Origin: an uncultured Collinsella sp.
GTDB taxonomy: Bacteria; Actinomycetota; Coriobacteriia; Coriobacteriales; Coriobacteriaceae
Reading direction: 5' to 3'
Assembly (NCBI GenBank): GCA_902495525.1
Contig: CABUXL010000021.1
Span: forward strand, 1-30,980
Length of the DNA stretch: 30,980 bases
Both the position numbers and the translations under genes were made by a program. This document shows positions 22,055 through 30,908 of this stretch, piece after piece (within the stretch, counting starts at the first letter, position 1; every line of letters begins with the position of its first letter). Under the pieces are notes generated by a model that searched no databases, was not told where the DNA came from, and saw only the letters and a list, made by a program, of their open reading frames with translations.

Positions 22055-24130
22055 CTAGCGCAGGTAAGCCTTCGCGTTGCCCAGGCTGTAGGCGATCGTC
22101 GAGCCGTTGTGCAGCAGTGACGACGTCTGCGGAGTGATCATGCCGGTAATGCCCAATGCCAACAGCGCCGAGTTGGTGAGCATCACCTTGGAATACGAAC
22201 TCGTCAGACGGTCGATAAGCCCCTGACTCATGCGGCGCAGGCGCACGATCGCGGCAAGATCCGTATCGGTCAGGATGATGTCGGCGACCTCCTTGGCGAT
22301 GTCGCTTCCACCGCCCATGGCCAGACCCACATCGGCCAGACCCAGCGCCGGTGAGTCGTTGACGCCGTCGCCCACCATGGCAACGTGGCGCCCCTCGCCC
22401 TTAATGCGCTCAACATACGCGTACTTGTCCTCGGGCAGTAGCTCGGCCTTAAACTCGTCGACACCTGCCTCGCGCGCGATGCGCTCGGCCGTGCGCTCGG
22501 AGTCGCCCGTGAGCATAACGACATGTTTGACGCCCAACGCGTGCAGGTCGGCGATGGCCTCGCGGACCCCGGGCTTGAGCGGGTCCTCGATACCGAGCAC
22601 GCCCACAACGGTGCCATCGACCGCCAGATACAGCGGCGACAGGCCCTGCATCTGGAGCTCGATTTGCTCCTTGATGTCGGACTCGAGCTGCGCACCCTCG
22701 TCCTCAAATACAAAGTGCGCGGAACCGATGATGGCGCGACGCCCTTCAATGGACGAAGCGATGCCGTGCGCCACAATATACTCGACCGCAGCGTGACGCT
22801 CGCGGTGCTCAAGCCCGCGCTCGCGTGCCGCATTGACCACGGCGCGCGCCACCGGATGCGGAAAATGCTCCTCCAAGCAAGCGGAAAGACGCAGGATCTC
22901 GTCCTCGCTCCAGCCATCGGTGGTGAGCACGCAGGCAAGACGCGGCTGCGCCTCGGTGAGCGTGCCGGTCTTATCAAACACAATGGTGTCGGCCTTGGCA
23001 AACGACTCAAAGTACTTGGCGCCCTTGACCATCACGCCCATCTTGGCAGCATCGCTCATAGCAGTCATGACGGCGACGGAGCCCGTGAGCTTGAGTGCGC
23101 ACGAGTAGTCGACCATCAGTGCCGCTGAGGTCTTGATGAGGCTGCGGGTGGCAAGCGCAACCAAGCCCGCAAGCAGGAAGTTCCACGGGACGATCTTGTT
23201 GGCGAGGTCTTCCATGTGCGACTGGCCCTCGGACTTGAGCGAGTCGGCCGTCTGCACGAGTGAGACGATCGAGCGCAGTTTGGTCTGCGCCGTGTTGGCG
23301 CGCACGCGCACCAAGATGCTGCCGTCTTCCACGACAGTGCCGGCGAACACGTCGTCGCCTGCGCTGCGCTCGACGGCAAGCGGCTCGCCGGTCAGGGTCG
23401 CTTGGTTGACCATGGCGCTTCCCTGCTCGACCACGCCGTCGATGCAGATGGACATGCCGGTGCGAACGGCGACCAAGTCGCCGGGCTCAAGCTCGGTCGC
23501 GGCAACACTTACCTCGGTGTCGCCGACGACCTTTTGCGCCTTGTCGGGCACATCGAGCAGCGAGTTGATGAGCTCGTTTTCGCTCATGGCGCGGGTGTAG
23601 TCCTCAAGCAGCTCGCCCACGTTGAGCAGGAACATCGTCTGGCCCGCGGTGTCGACATCACGCTTGACGAACGAAATGCCGATGGCCGAAGCGTCGAGCA
23701 CAGGAACGGTCAGGCGCGGCTGCGCCAGCTCATGAAGGGCAGCGCGCAAAAATGCCATGTAACCGGCCACGACAAACACCGCACGCAGAGGCGTCGGCAA
23801 GAACCAGCGACGTGCGTAATGGGCGCCGACGAGTGTCGCCAGGTCCATAACGAGTTTGTGCTTGCGCGGCTCGAGTTGCATCACATAGCCCGACTTGGCA
23901 TCGGCGATAGCTTGAGCATCGAGTGCGCCCAGGGCGTCGAGCACGCTCGCACGGCGCGGCTCGTCGTACTCCAGCGCCATCTGGCCAATACGGCCATAAA
24001 CGCGCACCTTGTGCACGCCGTCGATATCGCCGCTGAGCTTAAGAAGTGCGTCGAGATCGCTCTCTGGCACAGGACCCGCCAATTGAAGACGGGTCCTGCC
24101 AGGGATCTCGCTAATAATCGAGAATCTCAT
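22055..24130 (-). CDS. P1B-like heavy-metal P-type ATPase with atypical YSC membrane motif
   Basis: A 691-residue ATP-driven cation exporter or importer. The N-terminus has an HMA-like, non-Cys domain (EIPGRTRLQL at 8-17). Actuator loop TLTGEP (245-250, Pro where Ser is usual), phosphorylation site DKTGT (386-390), HP pair (426-427), TGDSERTAERIA and hinge GDGVND (587-592) are all present, so the catalytic core is intact. The membrane ion motif that is CPC/SPC/TPC in most P1B pumps is YSC (342-344, DYSCALKL). There is no N-terminal CxxC. The metal is therefore unknown. The ribosome site is weak, suggesting coupling to the small gene 18 bases upstream. Confidence 0.85.
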   Translation of the reverse strand: MRFSIISEIPGRTRLQLAGPVPESDLDALLKLSGDIDGVHKVRVYGRIGQMALEYDEPRRASVLDALGALDAQAIADAKSGYVMQLEPRKHKLVMDLATLVGAHYARRWFLPTPLRAVFVVAGYMAFLRAALHELAQPRLTVPVLDASAIGISFVKRDVDTAGQTMFLLNVGELLEDYTRAMSENELINSLLDVPDKAQKVVGDTEVSVAATELEPGDLVAVRTGMSICIDGVVEQGSAMVNQATLTGEPLAVERSAGDDVFAGTVVEDGSILVRVRANTAQTKLRSIVSLVQTADSLKSEGQSHMEDLANKIVPWNFLLAGLVALATRSLIKTSAALMVDYSCALKLTGSVAVMTAMSDAAKMGVMVKGAKYFESFAKADTIVFDKTGTLTEAQPRLACVLTTDGWSEDEILRLSACLEEHFPHPVARAVVNAARERGLEHRERHAAVEYIVAHGIASSIEGRRAIIGSAHFVFEDEGAQLESDIKEQIELQMQGLSPLYLAVDGTVVGVLGIEDPLKPGVREAIADLHALGVKHVVMLTGDSERTAERIAREAGVDEFKAELLPEDKYAYVERIKGEGRHVAMVGDGVNDSPALGLADVGLAMGGGSDIAKEVADIILTDTDLAAIVRLRRMSQGLIDRLTSSYSKVMLTNSALLALGITGMITPQTSSLLHNGSTIAYSLGNAKAYLR

Positions 24131-24148
24131 AGTTTGTGCCTGGGAGCG

Positions 24149-24394
24149 TTACTCGGCTGCCTCGTCAGCAGCGGCCTCGCTCTGGGTGATGTAAGCAGCC
24201 TCGGCAACCATGTCGTCGACATTAGCCTTGGCCTGCTCGACCATGTCCTGGTAGCCGTTCTTGATGCGCATGCCGCACGCGATACCCTGCACGCAGGCAT
24301 TCTTTACCGGAGCGCTGGTGAGCAGCTTGATGCCGGCCGTGCCAAGCAGAAAACCGCCACCGACAAGCAGGGTGTTAAACGTCGACTTCTTCAT
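24149..24394 (-). CDS. Small membrane-anchored protein (DUF6110-like)
   Basis: 81 residues: a Gly-rich hydrophobic N-terminal segment (about 8-25, LLVGGGFLLGTAGIKLL), a middle part with two Cys, and an acidic C-terminus (AEAAYITQSEAAADEAAE). It resembles the DUF6110 proteins found beside P-type ATPases of this kind; that call is from memory of the family. GGGAG lies 7 bases before the ATG. It is first in a two-gene unit with the ATPase and may be an accessory subunit. Two small hairpins (24410-24427 and 24429-24442) lie in its leader. Confidence 0.7.
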   Translation of the reverse strand: MKKSTFNTLLVGGGFLLGTAGIKLLTSAPVKNACVQGIACGMRIKNGYQDMVEQAKANVDDMVAEAAYITQSEAAADEAAE

Positions 24395-24499
24395 GTTGCT
24401 TCTCCCTTTTGCCGCACAAGCGCGGCATGGTGCCTTAGCACCCGAGTTCATTAGTTTGCTCGAGCACGCTTTTGAGACTAGTTTAATCGAACTATTATG

Positions 24500-24529
24500 G
24501 TCAACCAAAGTTAACCTTTGGAAATCTTG
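24500..24529. promoter_or_regulatory. Dyad and GTCAAC/GTTAAC motif before the ATPase unit
   Basis: GTCAAC (24500-24505) and GTTAAC (24510-24515) are separated by 4 bases, overlapping a CCAAAG/CTTTGG dyad (24507-24523). The same two hexamers at the same spacing, in swapped order, occur beside the AraC gene (28150-28165). This may be a shared regulator site. Confidence 0.35.
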
Positions 24530-24539
24530 GTCCCCTTTC

Positions 24540-26297
24540 CTACAGCTGCCAGGTAGCCGCTTCCTTTTGCAGTGCGACCATGCGGGCAAATTCTCCGCCT
24601 GCCGCCTTAAGCTGCGCCGGAGTGCCCTGCTCGGCAACCACACCATCCTTGAGCACAACGATTTTGTCGGCATTTTCCACCGTACGCATACGGTGGGCAA
24701 TAACGATAACCGTCTTACCTGCAAGCAGACGGGAGAGCGCCTGCTGTACCACGGTCTCATTCTCCACATCCAAGCTTGCCGTCGCCTCGTCCAACAGCAC
24801 GATGGGCGCGTCTTTGAGCAGCGCACGGGCGATAGAAATGCGCTGGCGCTCGCCGCCGGACAGCCTGGAACCGTTCTCGCCGATCATGGTGTCGTAGCCC
24901 TGCGGCATGCGGTTCACGAACTCGTCGCAGTTGGCGGCACGCGCGGCCGCAAGCACTTCCTCATCGGTGGCATCACGACGCCCGAGGCGGATGTTTCCCA
25001 TCACCGTGTCGTCAAAGAGCAGCACGTCTTGGAACACAATGGCGTAGTCGCGCAGCAGCACCTCGGGATCAACGCCCGCAACATCCACGCCACCCACGGT
25101 GACCGTGCCTTCGGTGGCATCCCAAAAGCGCGCGGCCAGGCGGCTCACCGTAGACTTACCGGAACCCGAAGGACCGACCAGCGCCGTAACTTCGCCTTCC
25201 TTGGCGGTAAAGCTCACATCGGTAAGAACTTTCTCGCCGGCACGGCCGTCCTCGCCCGCACCATAGCCAAATGCCACGTGATCGAACACCACATCGTGGC
25301 CCACGGGCTCAAATTTCTCGCTGCCCCGCGCCACAGGCTCTTCCATGATGGAACGCATGCGCTTGGCAGACGACTCGGCGGCAAACAGCTCGGACATTAA
25401 CATTAACGCCTGGTCAAAGGGCGCATAGATACGGCTCACCATAAGCAGGAAGGCAAACAACACCAAAAAGTCGACCTGGCCGGAGGCGACCACCGCGGCG
25501 CCCGTGACCAGCGTGGTGGCAATGCCCAGACGCAGGATGACAAAGGCGGAGTTGACCAAAAGCCCGTTAGCGAGCTCGCCCTTGGTGGTCTCGCGCTCCT
25601 CGGCATCGATCACGGCGTTGAGCCCCTCAAGATAATGGGCCTCCTGATTGGTAGCGCGGATCTCGCGAACGCAGTCGAGCGTCTCTTGAATTGCCTCGGT
25701 AACCTTGACCTTCTCGGCGCGCACGCGATCGAACACCGGAGTCATGGGGCCGCGTGTTAGATACAGCACGGCAAAGGCCACGGGAACGCTCCAAAACGCC
25801 GCGATCGCCAGTTGCCAGCAAAAGAACAGCGATGCCACGAACACAATGGCACTTGCGATGATGGCGCCCCAAAGCTCTCCCAGCACGTGGCTGTAGGCGT
25901 GCTCCATGGCCTGGACGTCACCCATGATGGTCTCGGTTAAATCGGCCAGATCACGACGACCGAAAAATGACAGCGGCAGTTTGCGCAAGCGCTCGGCAAT
26001 CTCCATACGCTGCTTGCCGCACTCCTCGTAAAAGATGCAGTAGGTGTAGTAATACTGCTGCCAGTTAGAGGCAAAGAGCAACACGAAAAAGACCAGGAGG
26101 CCGCCCACGATCGGCAGCGCATCCGGCAGGTCGGCGCCGGTGGCGAGATGTTCGACAAAGCCGGCCATGACCAAGAATAAAAAGCCCATGCCGGCCATGG
26201 AAATAAGATTGGTGAGCGTGGTCCAGAAAATGCCGCGTTTTACTCCGGCGACGCCTTTATCGGATAGGAAATACTTCTTTTGGAATGAGGCGAACAT
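24540..26297 (-). CDS. ABC transporter, fused membrane and ATPase domains (second subunit)
   Basis: A 585-residue half-transporter. Membrane segments lie in about 25-47, 62-77, 143-180 and 250-290. The ATPase has Walker A GPSGSGKST (375-383), signature LSGGERQ (479-485), Walker B IVLLDEA (499-505) and switch H535, so it is catalytically complete. Its ATG directly follows the stop of the upstream half-transporter with no gap, so the two surely form a heterodimer. With the divergent AraC gene, this recalls siderophore-linked transporter pairs such as YbtP/YbtQ. The substrate is not visible. Confidence 0.88.
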   Translation of the reverse strand: MFASFQKKYFLSDKGVAGVKRGIFWTTLTNLISMAGMGFLFLVMAGFVEHLATGADLPDALPIVGGLLVFFVLLFASNWQQYYYTYCIFYEECGKQRMEIAERLRKLPLSFFGRRDLADLTETIMGDVQAMEHAYSHVLGELWGAIIASAIVFVASLFFCWQLAIAAFWSVPVAFAVLYLTRGPMTPVFDRVRAEKVKVTEAIQETLDCVREIRATNQEAHYLEGLNAVIDAEERETTKGELANGLLVNSAFVILRLGIATTLVTGAAVVASGQVDFLVLFAFLLMVSRIYAPFDQALMLMSELFAAESSAKRMRSIMEEPVARGSEKFEPVGHDVVFDHVAFGYGAGEDGRAGEKVLTDVSFTAKEGEVTALVGPSGSGKSTVSRLAARFWDATEGTVTVGGVDVAGVDPEVLLRDYAIVFQDVLLFDDTVMGNIRLGRRDATDEEVLAAARAANCDEFVNRMPQGYDTMIGENGSRLSGGERQRISIARALLKDAPIVLLDEATASLDVENETVVQQALSRLLAGKTVIVIAHRMRTVENADKIVVLKDGVVAEQGTPAQLKAAGGEFARMVALQKEAATWQL

Positions 26298-28124
26298 TTA
26301 GGCCTCGCCTCCCTTCGTGACAGCGGCATCCGCGGTCGCTGCAGTGATTTTCCAGCTCGCGGCCTGTTCGTATTCGGCCCACATCTTGGCATACAGACCC
26401 TCTTGGGACAGCAACTCGGCATGGGTACCCGACTCCTGCACGCTGCCCTGGTTGAGCACCACGATTTGGTCGGCGCCCACCACGGTCGAAAGTCGATGCG
26501 CAATCATAATGACCGTGCGGCCCGCCGCCAGCTTGCTAAAGGCGCGCTGGATGAGCGCCTCGTTCTCGGGATCGGCAAACGCCGTGGCCTCGTCGAGCAC
26601 CACGATAGGCGCGTCTTTAAGGATCGCGCGGGCGAGTGCCACGCGCTGGACCTCGCCGCCCGAAAGATATGCTCCGCCGGCACCGAGCATGGTATTGATG
26701 CCCTGTGGGAGCTTGGCCACAATGTCGTCGCACTGAGCTGCGGAGAGGGCCGCACGCACTTCGTCGTCAGTGGCCGTAGGCTTGGAGGCGCGCACGTTAT
26801 CGGCAAGTGTTTGCCGGAACAGCTGGTTGGTCTGGAACACGAAGGCGACCTGGTCCATAAGCTCGTGCGGATCCATATCGCGAACGTCCACACCGCCTAC
26901 GAGCACTCGACCCGAGGAAACATCCCAAAAACGCGGGATCAAGCTTGCGCAGGTTGACTTACCGCCACCCGAGGGACCCACCAGGGCGAGGGTGCTACCC
27001 GCGGAAACGCTAAAGCTCACATGGCTAACGGCAGGTGCTTCGGCACCCTCGTACGTAAAGCTCACGTCCTCAAATCGCACGTCGCCGCCGGCAGGGTGCT
27101 TGGGTTGGGCGGGCACGGAGAGCTGCTTGGAATCCATGACGCTTCGAATACGAGCCAGCGAATCGGCACTCATCTGAGAGGCCTCGCCCACAAACATAAG
27201 CTTGGTCATGGCCGTCGGCACCACGGCCGAAAATATCGCGTAAAACGTGAAGTTGGCCATAAAATGCGCGAAGTCCGTCTCGCCCGGCGCCAACAGCAAC
27301 GCCACGGGCAACAGGAATGCCACAAGACCATTGAGCGCGGTAAGGTTGAGTACCTGCGGACCTCGGCAGAACGTGCCCGCATAGTTTTGTGCCATGTCGG
27401 CGTATTCGGCGATCGCATCGTGGAAAGCCTTAAAGGAGTAGACCGTCTGCTGAAACACCTTGACCACGGGAATACCGCGTACGTATTCGGTGCCGGTCTT
27501 GTTCATCTTGACCAGCGCTCCCATGTAGGCCTTCATGAACTCGGCGCCTTTGCCGCTCATCATGGTAGCCATGGCGCCAAACGAAATGACCACCGAGATG
27601 AGGCATGCCGCGCCCAAGCGCCAATCCAAGGCGAAAAGCAGCACAAGCAGGCCTGCGACCATGGCGGTGGCGCCAGCGATATCGGGCAGCATGTGTGCGA
27701 GCAAAGTCTCGGTGGAGGCGGCGCATCCGTCTACAACACGACGCAGCTCACCGGTGGCGTGCGTGTCAAAGTAGCCAAGCGGCAGCTTAAGCAGGTGCTC
27801 GCTCGTAGTCTTGCGGATATTGGACGCGCAGCGAAACGCAGACAGGTGCGTGCACATGAGCCCCACGAAATAAACTACGATGCTTGCCAAGGCAAAACCA
27901 ACGGCCCACCAGCCATACATCGCGATATCGGTGGCTTCGCTCCAGTTAGGCGCCACGGCGATAAGGTCTCGCGCGACAAACCAGATGCAGACGTACGGGC
28001 CAAAGCTCAGCAGCTGTGAGAGCGCCGAGAGCGCCATGCCCAAATACGTTAGGAATTTGCGGTCGCCGGCATACGCGAGCAGGTCGCCGATGCCGCCGCC
28101 CTCCTTTTTTGATCCCTTTGCCAT
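26298..28124 (-). CDS. ABC transporter, fused membrane and ATPase domains (first subunit)
   Basis: 608 residues. Membrane segments are at about 25-50, 70-92, 145-185 and 262-308. Walker A is GPSGGGKST (383-391), signature LSGGEVQ (487-493) and Walker B VVLDEA (508-513). After the Glu the D-loop reads AFADPE, so the usual SxxD is changed to FADP, as in several YbtP-type proteins. The last 30 residues are an Ala-rich tail. AAAGGA lies 5 bases before the ATG. It is first gene of the pair and divergent from the AraC regulator. Confidence 0.88.
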   Translation of the reverse strand: MAKGSKKEGGGIGDLLAYAGDRKFLTYLGMALSALSQLLSFGPYVCIWFVARDLIAVAPNWSEATDIAMYGWWAVGFALASIVVYFVGLMCTHLSAFRCASNIRKTTSEHLLKLPLGYFDTHATGELRRVVDGCAASTETLLAHMLPDIAGATAMVAGLLVLLFALDWRLGAACLISVVISFGAMATMMSGKGAEFMKAYMGALVKMNKTGTEYVRGIPVVKVFQQTVYSFKAFHDAIAEYADMAQNYAGTFCRGPQVLNLTALNGLVAFLLPVALLLAPGETDFAHFMANFTFYAIFSAVVPTAMTKLMFVGEASQMSADSLARIRSVMDSKQLSVPAQPKHPAGGDVRFEDVSFTYEGAEAPAVSHVSFSVSAGSTLALVGPSGGGKSTCASLIPRFWDVSSGRVLVGGVDVRDMDPHELMDQVAFVFQTNQLFRQTLADNVRASKPTATDDEVRAALSAAQCDDIVAKLPQGINTMLGAGGAYLSGGEVQRVALARAILKDAPIVVLDEATAFADPENEALIQRAFSKLAAGRTVIMIAHRLSTVVGADQIVVLNQGSVQESGTHAELLSQEGLYAKMWAEYEQAASWKITAATADAAVTKGGEA

Positions 28125-28149
28125 GAGATTCCTTTCTAACGGCTTGAGA

Positions 28150-28184
28150 GTTAACCGTAGTCAACTTATCATTGATATGTTGAC
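28150..28184. promoter_or_regulatory. Operator-like dyad between AraC gene and ABC operon
   Basis: GTCAAC (28160-28165) and GTTGAC (28179-28184) form an inverted repeat 19 bp apart, start to start. A further GTTAAC lies at 28150-28155. They sit in the only gap between the divergent units (28125-28238), so they are candidates for AraC-family or metal-dependent control. A CATAAT box (28192-28197) may be the -10 of the AraC gene. Confidence 0.45.
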
Positions 28185-28238
28185 CAAGGCACATAATCGA
28201 GCCAGGCTTGGACGTTTCCGCAAAGGAAGGGGACGCTT

Positions 28239-29243
28239 TTGAAAATGCATCGGGCAGCGACCGACATAACCGAGCTCTACGCACCGCAATTTGAGCAGTT
28301 TGGCCTGGAGCTTACCGGCAAGGGCGCCGTCTTTACCGGCGAGGTGGCAAACGACCGGGCACACGGCCGCGCATGGATCATGCCTCTCTCCCCCGCCTGC
28401 ATCGTCATGGAGCATTTCATCACCCCGACGCACGATATGTACCTGGCCGAATACACACCCGAGCCATACGCCTGCGTGAGCGAAGTCAGCGCGCCCACAC
28501 TTACATGCATGCCCGAGGCTGGCATAACGCCCGCGAACCTCAAACCATTGCATGGACCGTGGCCAAACAATGCCGTTTGCAGCTTTATCCAAGATAGCTG
28601 TGGTGAGGAGTTAAGCCCGCTGTTTGCGGGGGAGCTCTATCACTCGCGCTCGGTGCTCTTTTTGCCTGGATATTTTGACGAACTGGAGCACCGCTATCCC
28701 ACCGAGTTCGCGGGAATCTTTGAGGCGTTTGCCGAGCCATGGCACGAGGAAGCGGCGTCTGCCATCTGCCACGCGCTGCGCCGGATTAACGAGGACCGCG
28801 CCCGCACCGTAGGCGGACACGTCTATATGCAGGGCATCGTGGAGACCATGGTCGCGGAGCTCGCCTGTTCGTGCGCGGCCCACAAGCAGGCGCGGCAGGC
28901 AGCAGACACACGCGTCAGCATAACCATTGCCGAAGAAGCAACGGCAATGATTGAGCGCGCGCTCGACAAAGGCAGACGTGTGGGTATCAACGAGATCGCC
29001 GAGCGGCTCTACACAAGTCGCTCCAAACTATGCGCCACCTTTAAGGCCCAAACAGGCGAGTCCCTGGGCGCCTACATTCGCAGACGCCGTATGGAACGTG
29101 CGCAGGACTTTTTGTCCGACAGCCCCCTCACGATAGCCCAAATAGCCGAGCGACTCGGCTACCCCCAGCAGGCCGCCTTCACCCAAGCCTTCAAACAATA
29201 CACCGGCATGACACCCACGGCTTGGCGAAGCAAGCATCGCTAA
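28239..29243 (+). CDS. AraC-family transcription regulator
   Basis: 334 residues. The N-terminal 220 are a probable ligand-sensing domain. The C-terminal 100 (about 230-334) carry two helix-turn-helix motifs: GINEIAERLYTSRSKLCATFK and TIAQIAERLGYPQQAAFTQAF, then YTGMTPTAWR. The start appears to be TTG (28239), 6 bases after AGGAAGGGG. The ATG at 28245 is an alternative with too long a gap. It is divergent from the ABC pair, which it probably activates. Similar regulators (YbtA type) sense siderophores, but the ligand here is unknown. Confidence 0.87.
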   Translation: MKMHRAATDITELYAPQFEQFGLELTGKGAVFTGEVANDRAHGRAWIMPLSPACIVMEHFITPTHDMYLAEYTPEPYACVSEVSAPTLTCMPEAGITPANLKPLHGPWPNNAVCSFIQDSCGEELSPLFAGELYHSRSVLFLPGYFDELEHRYPTEFAGIFEAFAEPWHEEAASAICHALRRINEDRARTVGGHVYMQGIVETMVAELACSCAAHKQARQAADTRVSITIAEEATAMIERALDKGRRVGINEIAERLYTSRSKLCATFKAQTGESLGAYIRRRRMERAQDFLSDSPLTIAQIAERLGYPQQAAFTQAFKQYTGMTPTAWRSKHR

Positions 29244-29307
29244 GGCCCAAGCTCCCTGGCCGTAACGGAGCGATTAATTAGCCGCCGCCCGTCAGCTCAC
29301 CCAGGAT

Positions 29308-30672
29308 CTAAACGTCAAGATGCGCACAATCAAGCGCCTTTTTGATAAGAGTGACAGATCGATCAGCCAAATACAACGGAATGTTGAGCACCCCGTCGTC
29401 GAGCTTTAGGTTCTTAAGTGAGTAGCGGACCCTCAATGGAGTCGTCTCCGCATGCTTGTCGGCATAGTACTTAAGGCTCTTGGAATGAACGACCTCTCCC
29501 GATTTGACCTCGACGGGAACGATTTCGTTTCCGACTTGAATCAAAAAATCGACTTCGTGCTTCGGCTTCTCGTTTGTCCAATAACGCGGAGCAGCATCTA
29601 ACTGTGAAAGTAATGCCTGAAGCACATAGTTCTCGGCGAACGAACCTTTGAACTCCGAAAATAGCGCATCCGAGATGGCAAAAGCGGACGCATCCAGCCT
29701 TGCCATGCGGCGCAGCAAGCCGACATCAAGACAGTAGACCTTAAATGCCTTGAGGTCATCGTACGCAGAGAGCGGCACACCACCAGCAGCATTAAGGCGA
29801 ACCGCCGTGATGAGCCCAGCATCGGCAAGCCATTCCAGAGCATCCTCGTATTCTCGAGCACGAGCCCCCTCGCGCACCGCACCCCAAACGAACTTTTTGT
29901 TCTCGCGCGCCAACTGAGCTGGAATCGAGTTCCATATTTGTGAAAGCTTGGCGAACTGCGCACGGCCACCATGCTTGGCAAAATCGCGCTCGTAGGAATC
30001 CAAGAGATCAGACAACACCTTATCGACCTGAACGATATCGCCCGTCTCCACCCACCGGCCAAGAGCCTCTGGCATGCCGCCGCATGCAAAATAACGACGA
30101 AGATGCTCGACGAGACGGACATGGAAGAAATCGGGCACTGTCTCGATCTGATCCAGGCCGCCAAGGTATTCGTCGTAGTTTGCAGCGCCCTCGGCTTTCA
30201 GAAACTCGGAAAAGCTCATGGGGCGCATCTCCATGAACTCGACCTTTCCCACCGGAAAAGCGCTGGTCTCACGGGACAAGCGAACGCCCAACAAAGACCC
30301 TGCGCATGCGACGTGATACTCGGGGGCCTCGTCACAGAAGTATTTAAGGGCGCCGACTGCAGAAGGACAATCCTGGATCTCATCAATAATAAGCAGCGTT
30401 TCGCCGGGCTCGATAGGCTGTCCAAGTGCCAGGGAAAGATTTGAGATGATCCGTCGAGGATCGCGCGTACCTTCGAAAAACTGAGCGTACTCGCTCTGTA
30501 CCCCAGGTGACGGCTCCTCGAGCGTCAGATACACAAAATTGAGGTACGAGGTTCGGCCGAACTCCTTAAGCGCCCACGTCTTTCCAACCTGGCGCGCCCC
30601 CTTAAGGATAAGCGGCTTACGATATTCTGACGCTTTCCAAGCGTTAAGCTTGGCAATGATATCTCGCTGCAT
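29308..30672 (-). CDS. AAA_14 / DUF4143 ATPase
   Basis: 454 residues. Walker A GARQVGKT (25-32) and Walker B LLIIDEIQ (93-100) mark the AAA_14 domain. The C-terminal DUF4143 part includes YCLDVGLLRRMA, GSFAENYVLQALLSQL and the nuclease-like HEVDFLIQVGNEIVPVEVKSG, whose D-x18-ExK pattern resembles PD-(D/E)XK enzymes. Function of the family is unproven; links to defence or toxin-like roles have been suggested. GGGAGG lies 7 bases before the ATG. It is a single gene, convergent with the AraC gene, with a large palindrome right before it. 29244-29307 shows nothing distinct. Confidence 0.88.
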   Translation of the reverse strand: MQRDIIAKLNAWKASEYRKPLILKGARQVGKTWALKEFGRTSYLNFVYLTLEEPSPGVQSEYAQFFEGTRDPRRIISNLSLALGQPIEPGETLLIIDEIQDCPSAVGALKYFCDEAPEYHVACAGSLLGVRLSRETSAFPVGKVEFMEMRPMSFSEFLKAEGAANYDEYLGGLDQIETVPDFFHVRLVEHLRRYFACGGMPEALGRWVETGDIVQVDKVLSDLLDSYERDFAKHGGRAQFAKLSQIWNSIPAQLARENKKFVWGAVREGARAREYEDALEWLADAGLITAVRLNAAGGVPLSAYDDLKAFKVYCLDVGLLRRMARLDASAFAISDALFSEFKGSFAENYVLQALLSQLDAAPRYWTNEKPKHEVDFLIQVGNEIVPVEVKSGEVVHSKSLKYYADKHAETTPLRVRYSLKNLKLDDGVLNIPLYLADRSVTLIKKALDCAHLDV

Positions 30673-30691
30673 GACCGAACCTCCCGCAAAG

Positions 30692-30766
30692 AAACTTCCG
30701 TAAACGTGATATTTCCCACATTTTACCCTAGGTAAAACGTGACATTTATCACATTTACGGAAGTTT
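30692..30766. promoter_or_regulatory. 75-bp imperfect palindrome before the AAA_14 ATPase
   Basis: Arms of 36 bases (30692-30727 and 30731-30766) match at about 30 positions around a CTA centre. Each arm holds a smaller dyad of the form GTGAYATTT-N2-CAC (30706-30719, 30739-30752), 33 bp apart. It ends 7 bases before the Shine-Dalgarno, so it must cover the promoter. The likely role is an operator, with a mobile repeat as the alternative. Confidence 0.7.
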
Positions 30767-30802
30767 TAAGCTCATTTCGCCACACTTTCGTCACATTCAA
30801 AA

Positions 30803-30829
30803 GGCGGAGGCGCATTTTGCGCCTCCGCC
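30803..30829. terminator. Strong hairpin, possible terminator
   Basis: A perfect 12-bp stem GGCGGAGGCGCA/TGCGCCTCCGCC with a 3-base loop. On the plus strand it is followed by ACCATCTTT, and on the minus strand by TTTTGAATG, which is the better T-run. It may end a minus-strand transcript from beyond the window. 30830-30908 holds no recognisable feature. Confidence 0.55.
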
Positions 30830-30908
30830 ACCATCTTTCCTATCAGCCCGCCTGACCCGAACGGCCGAGTCGTCACGGAACCGAGGGGCCGGGCGCAGGG
30901 CCTTGCCT

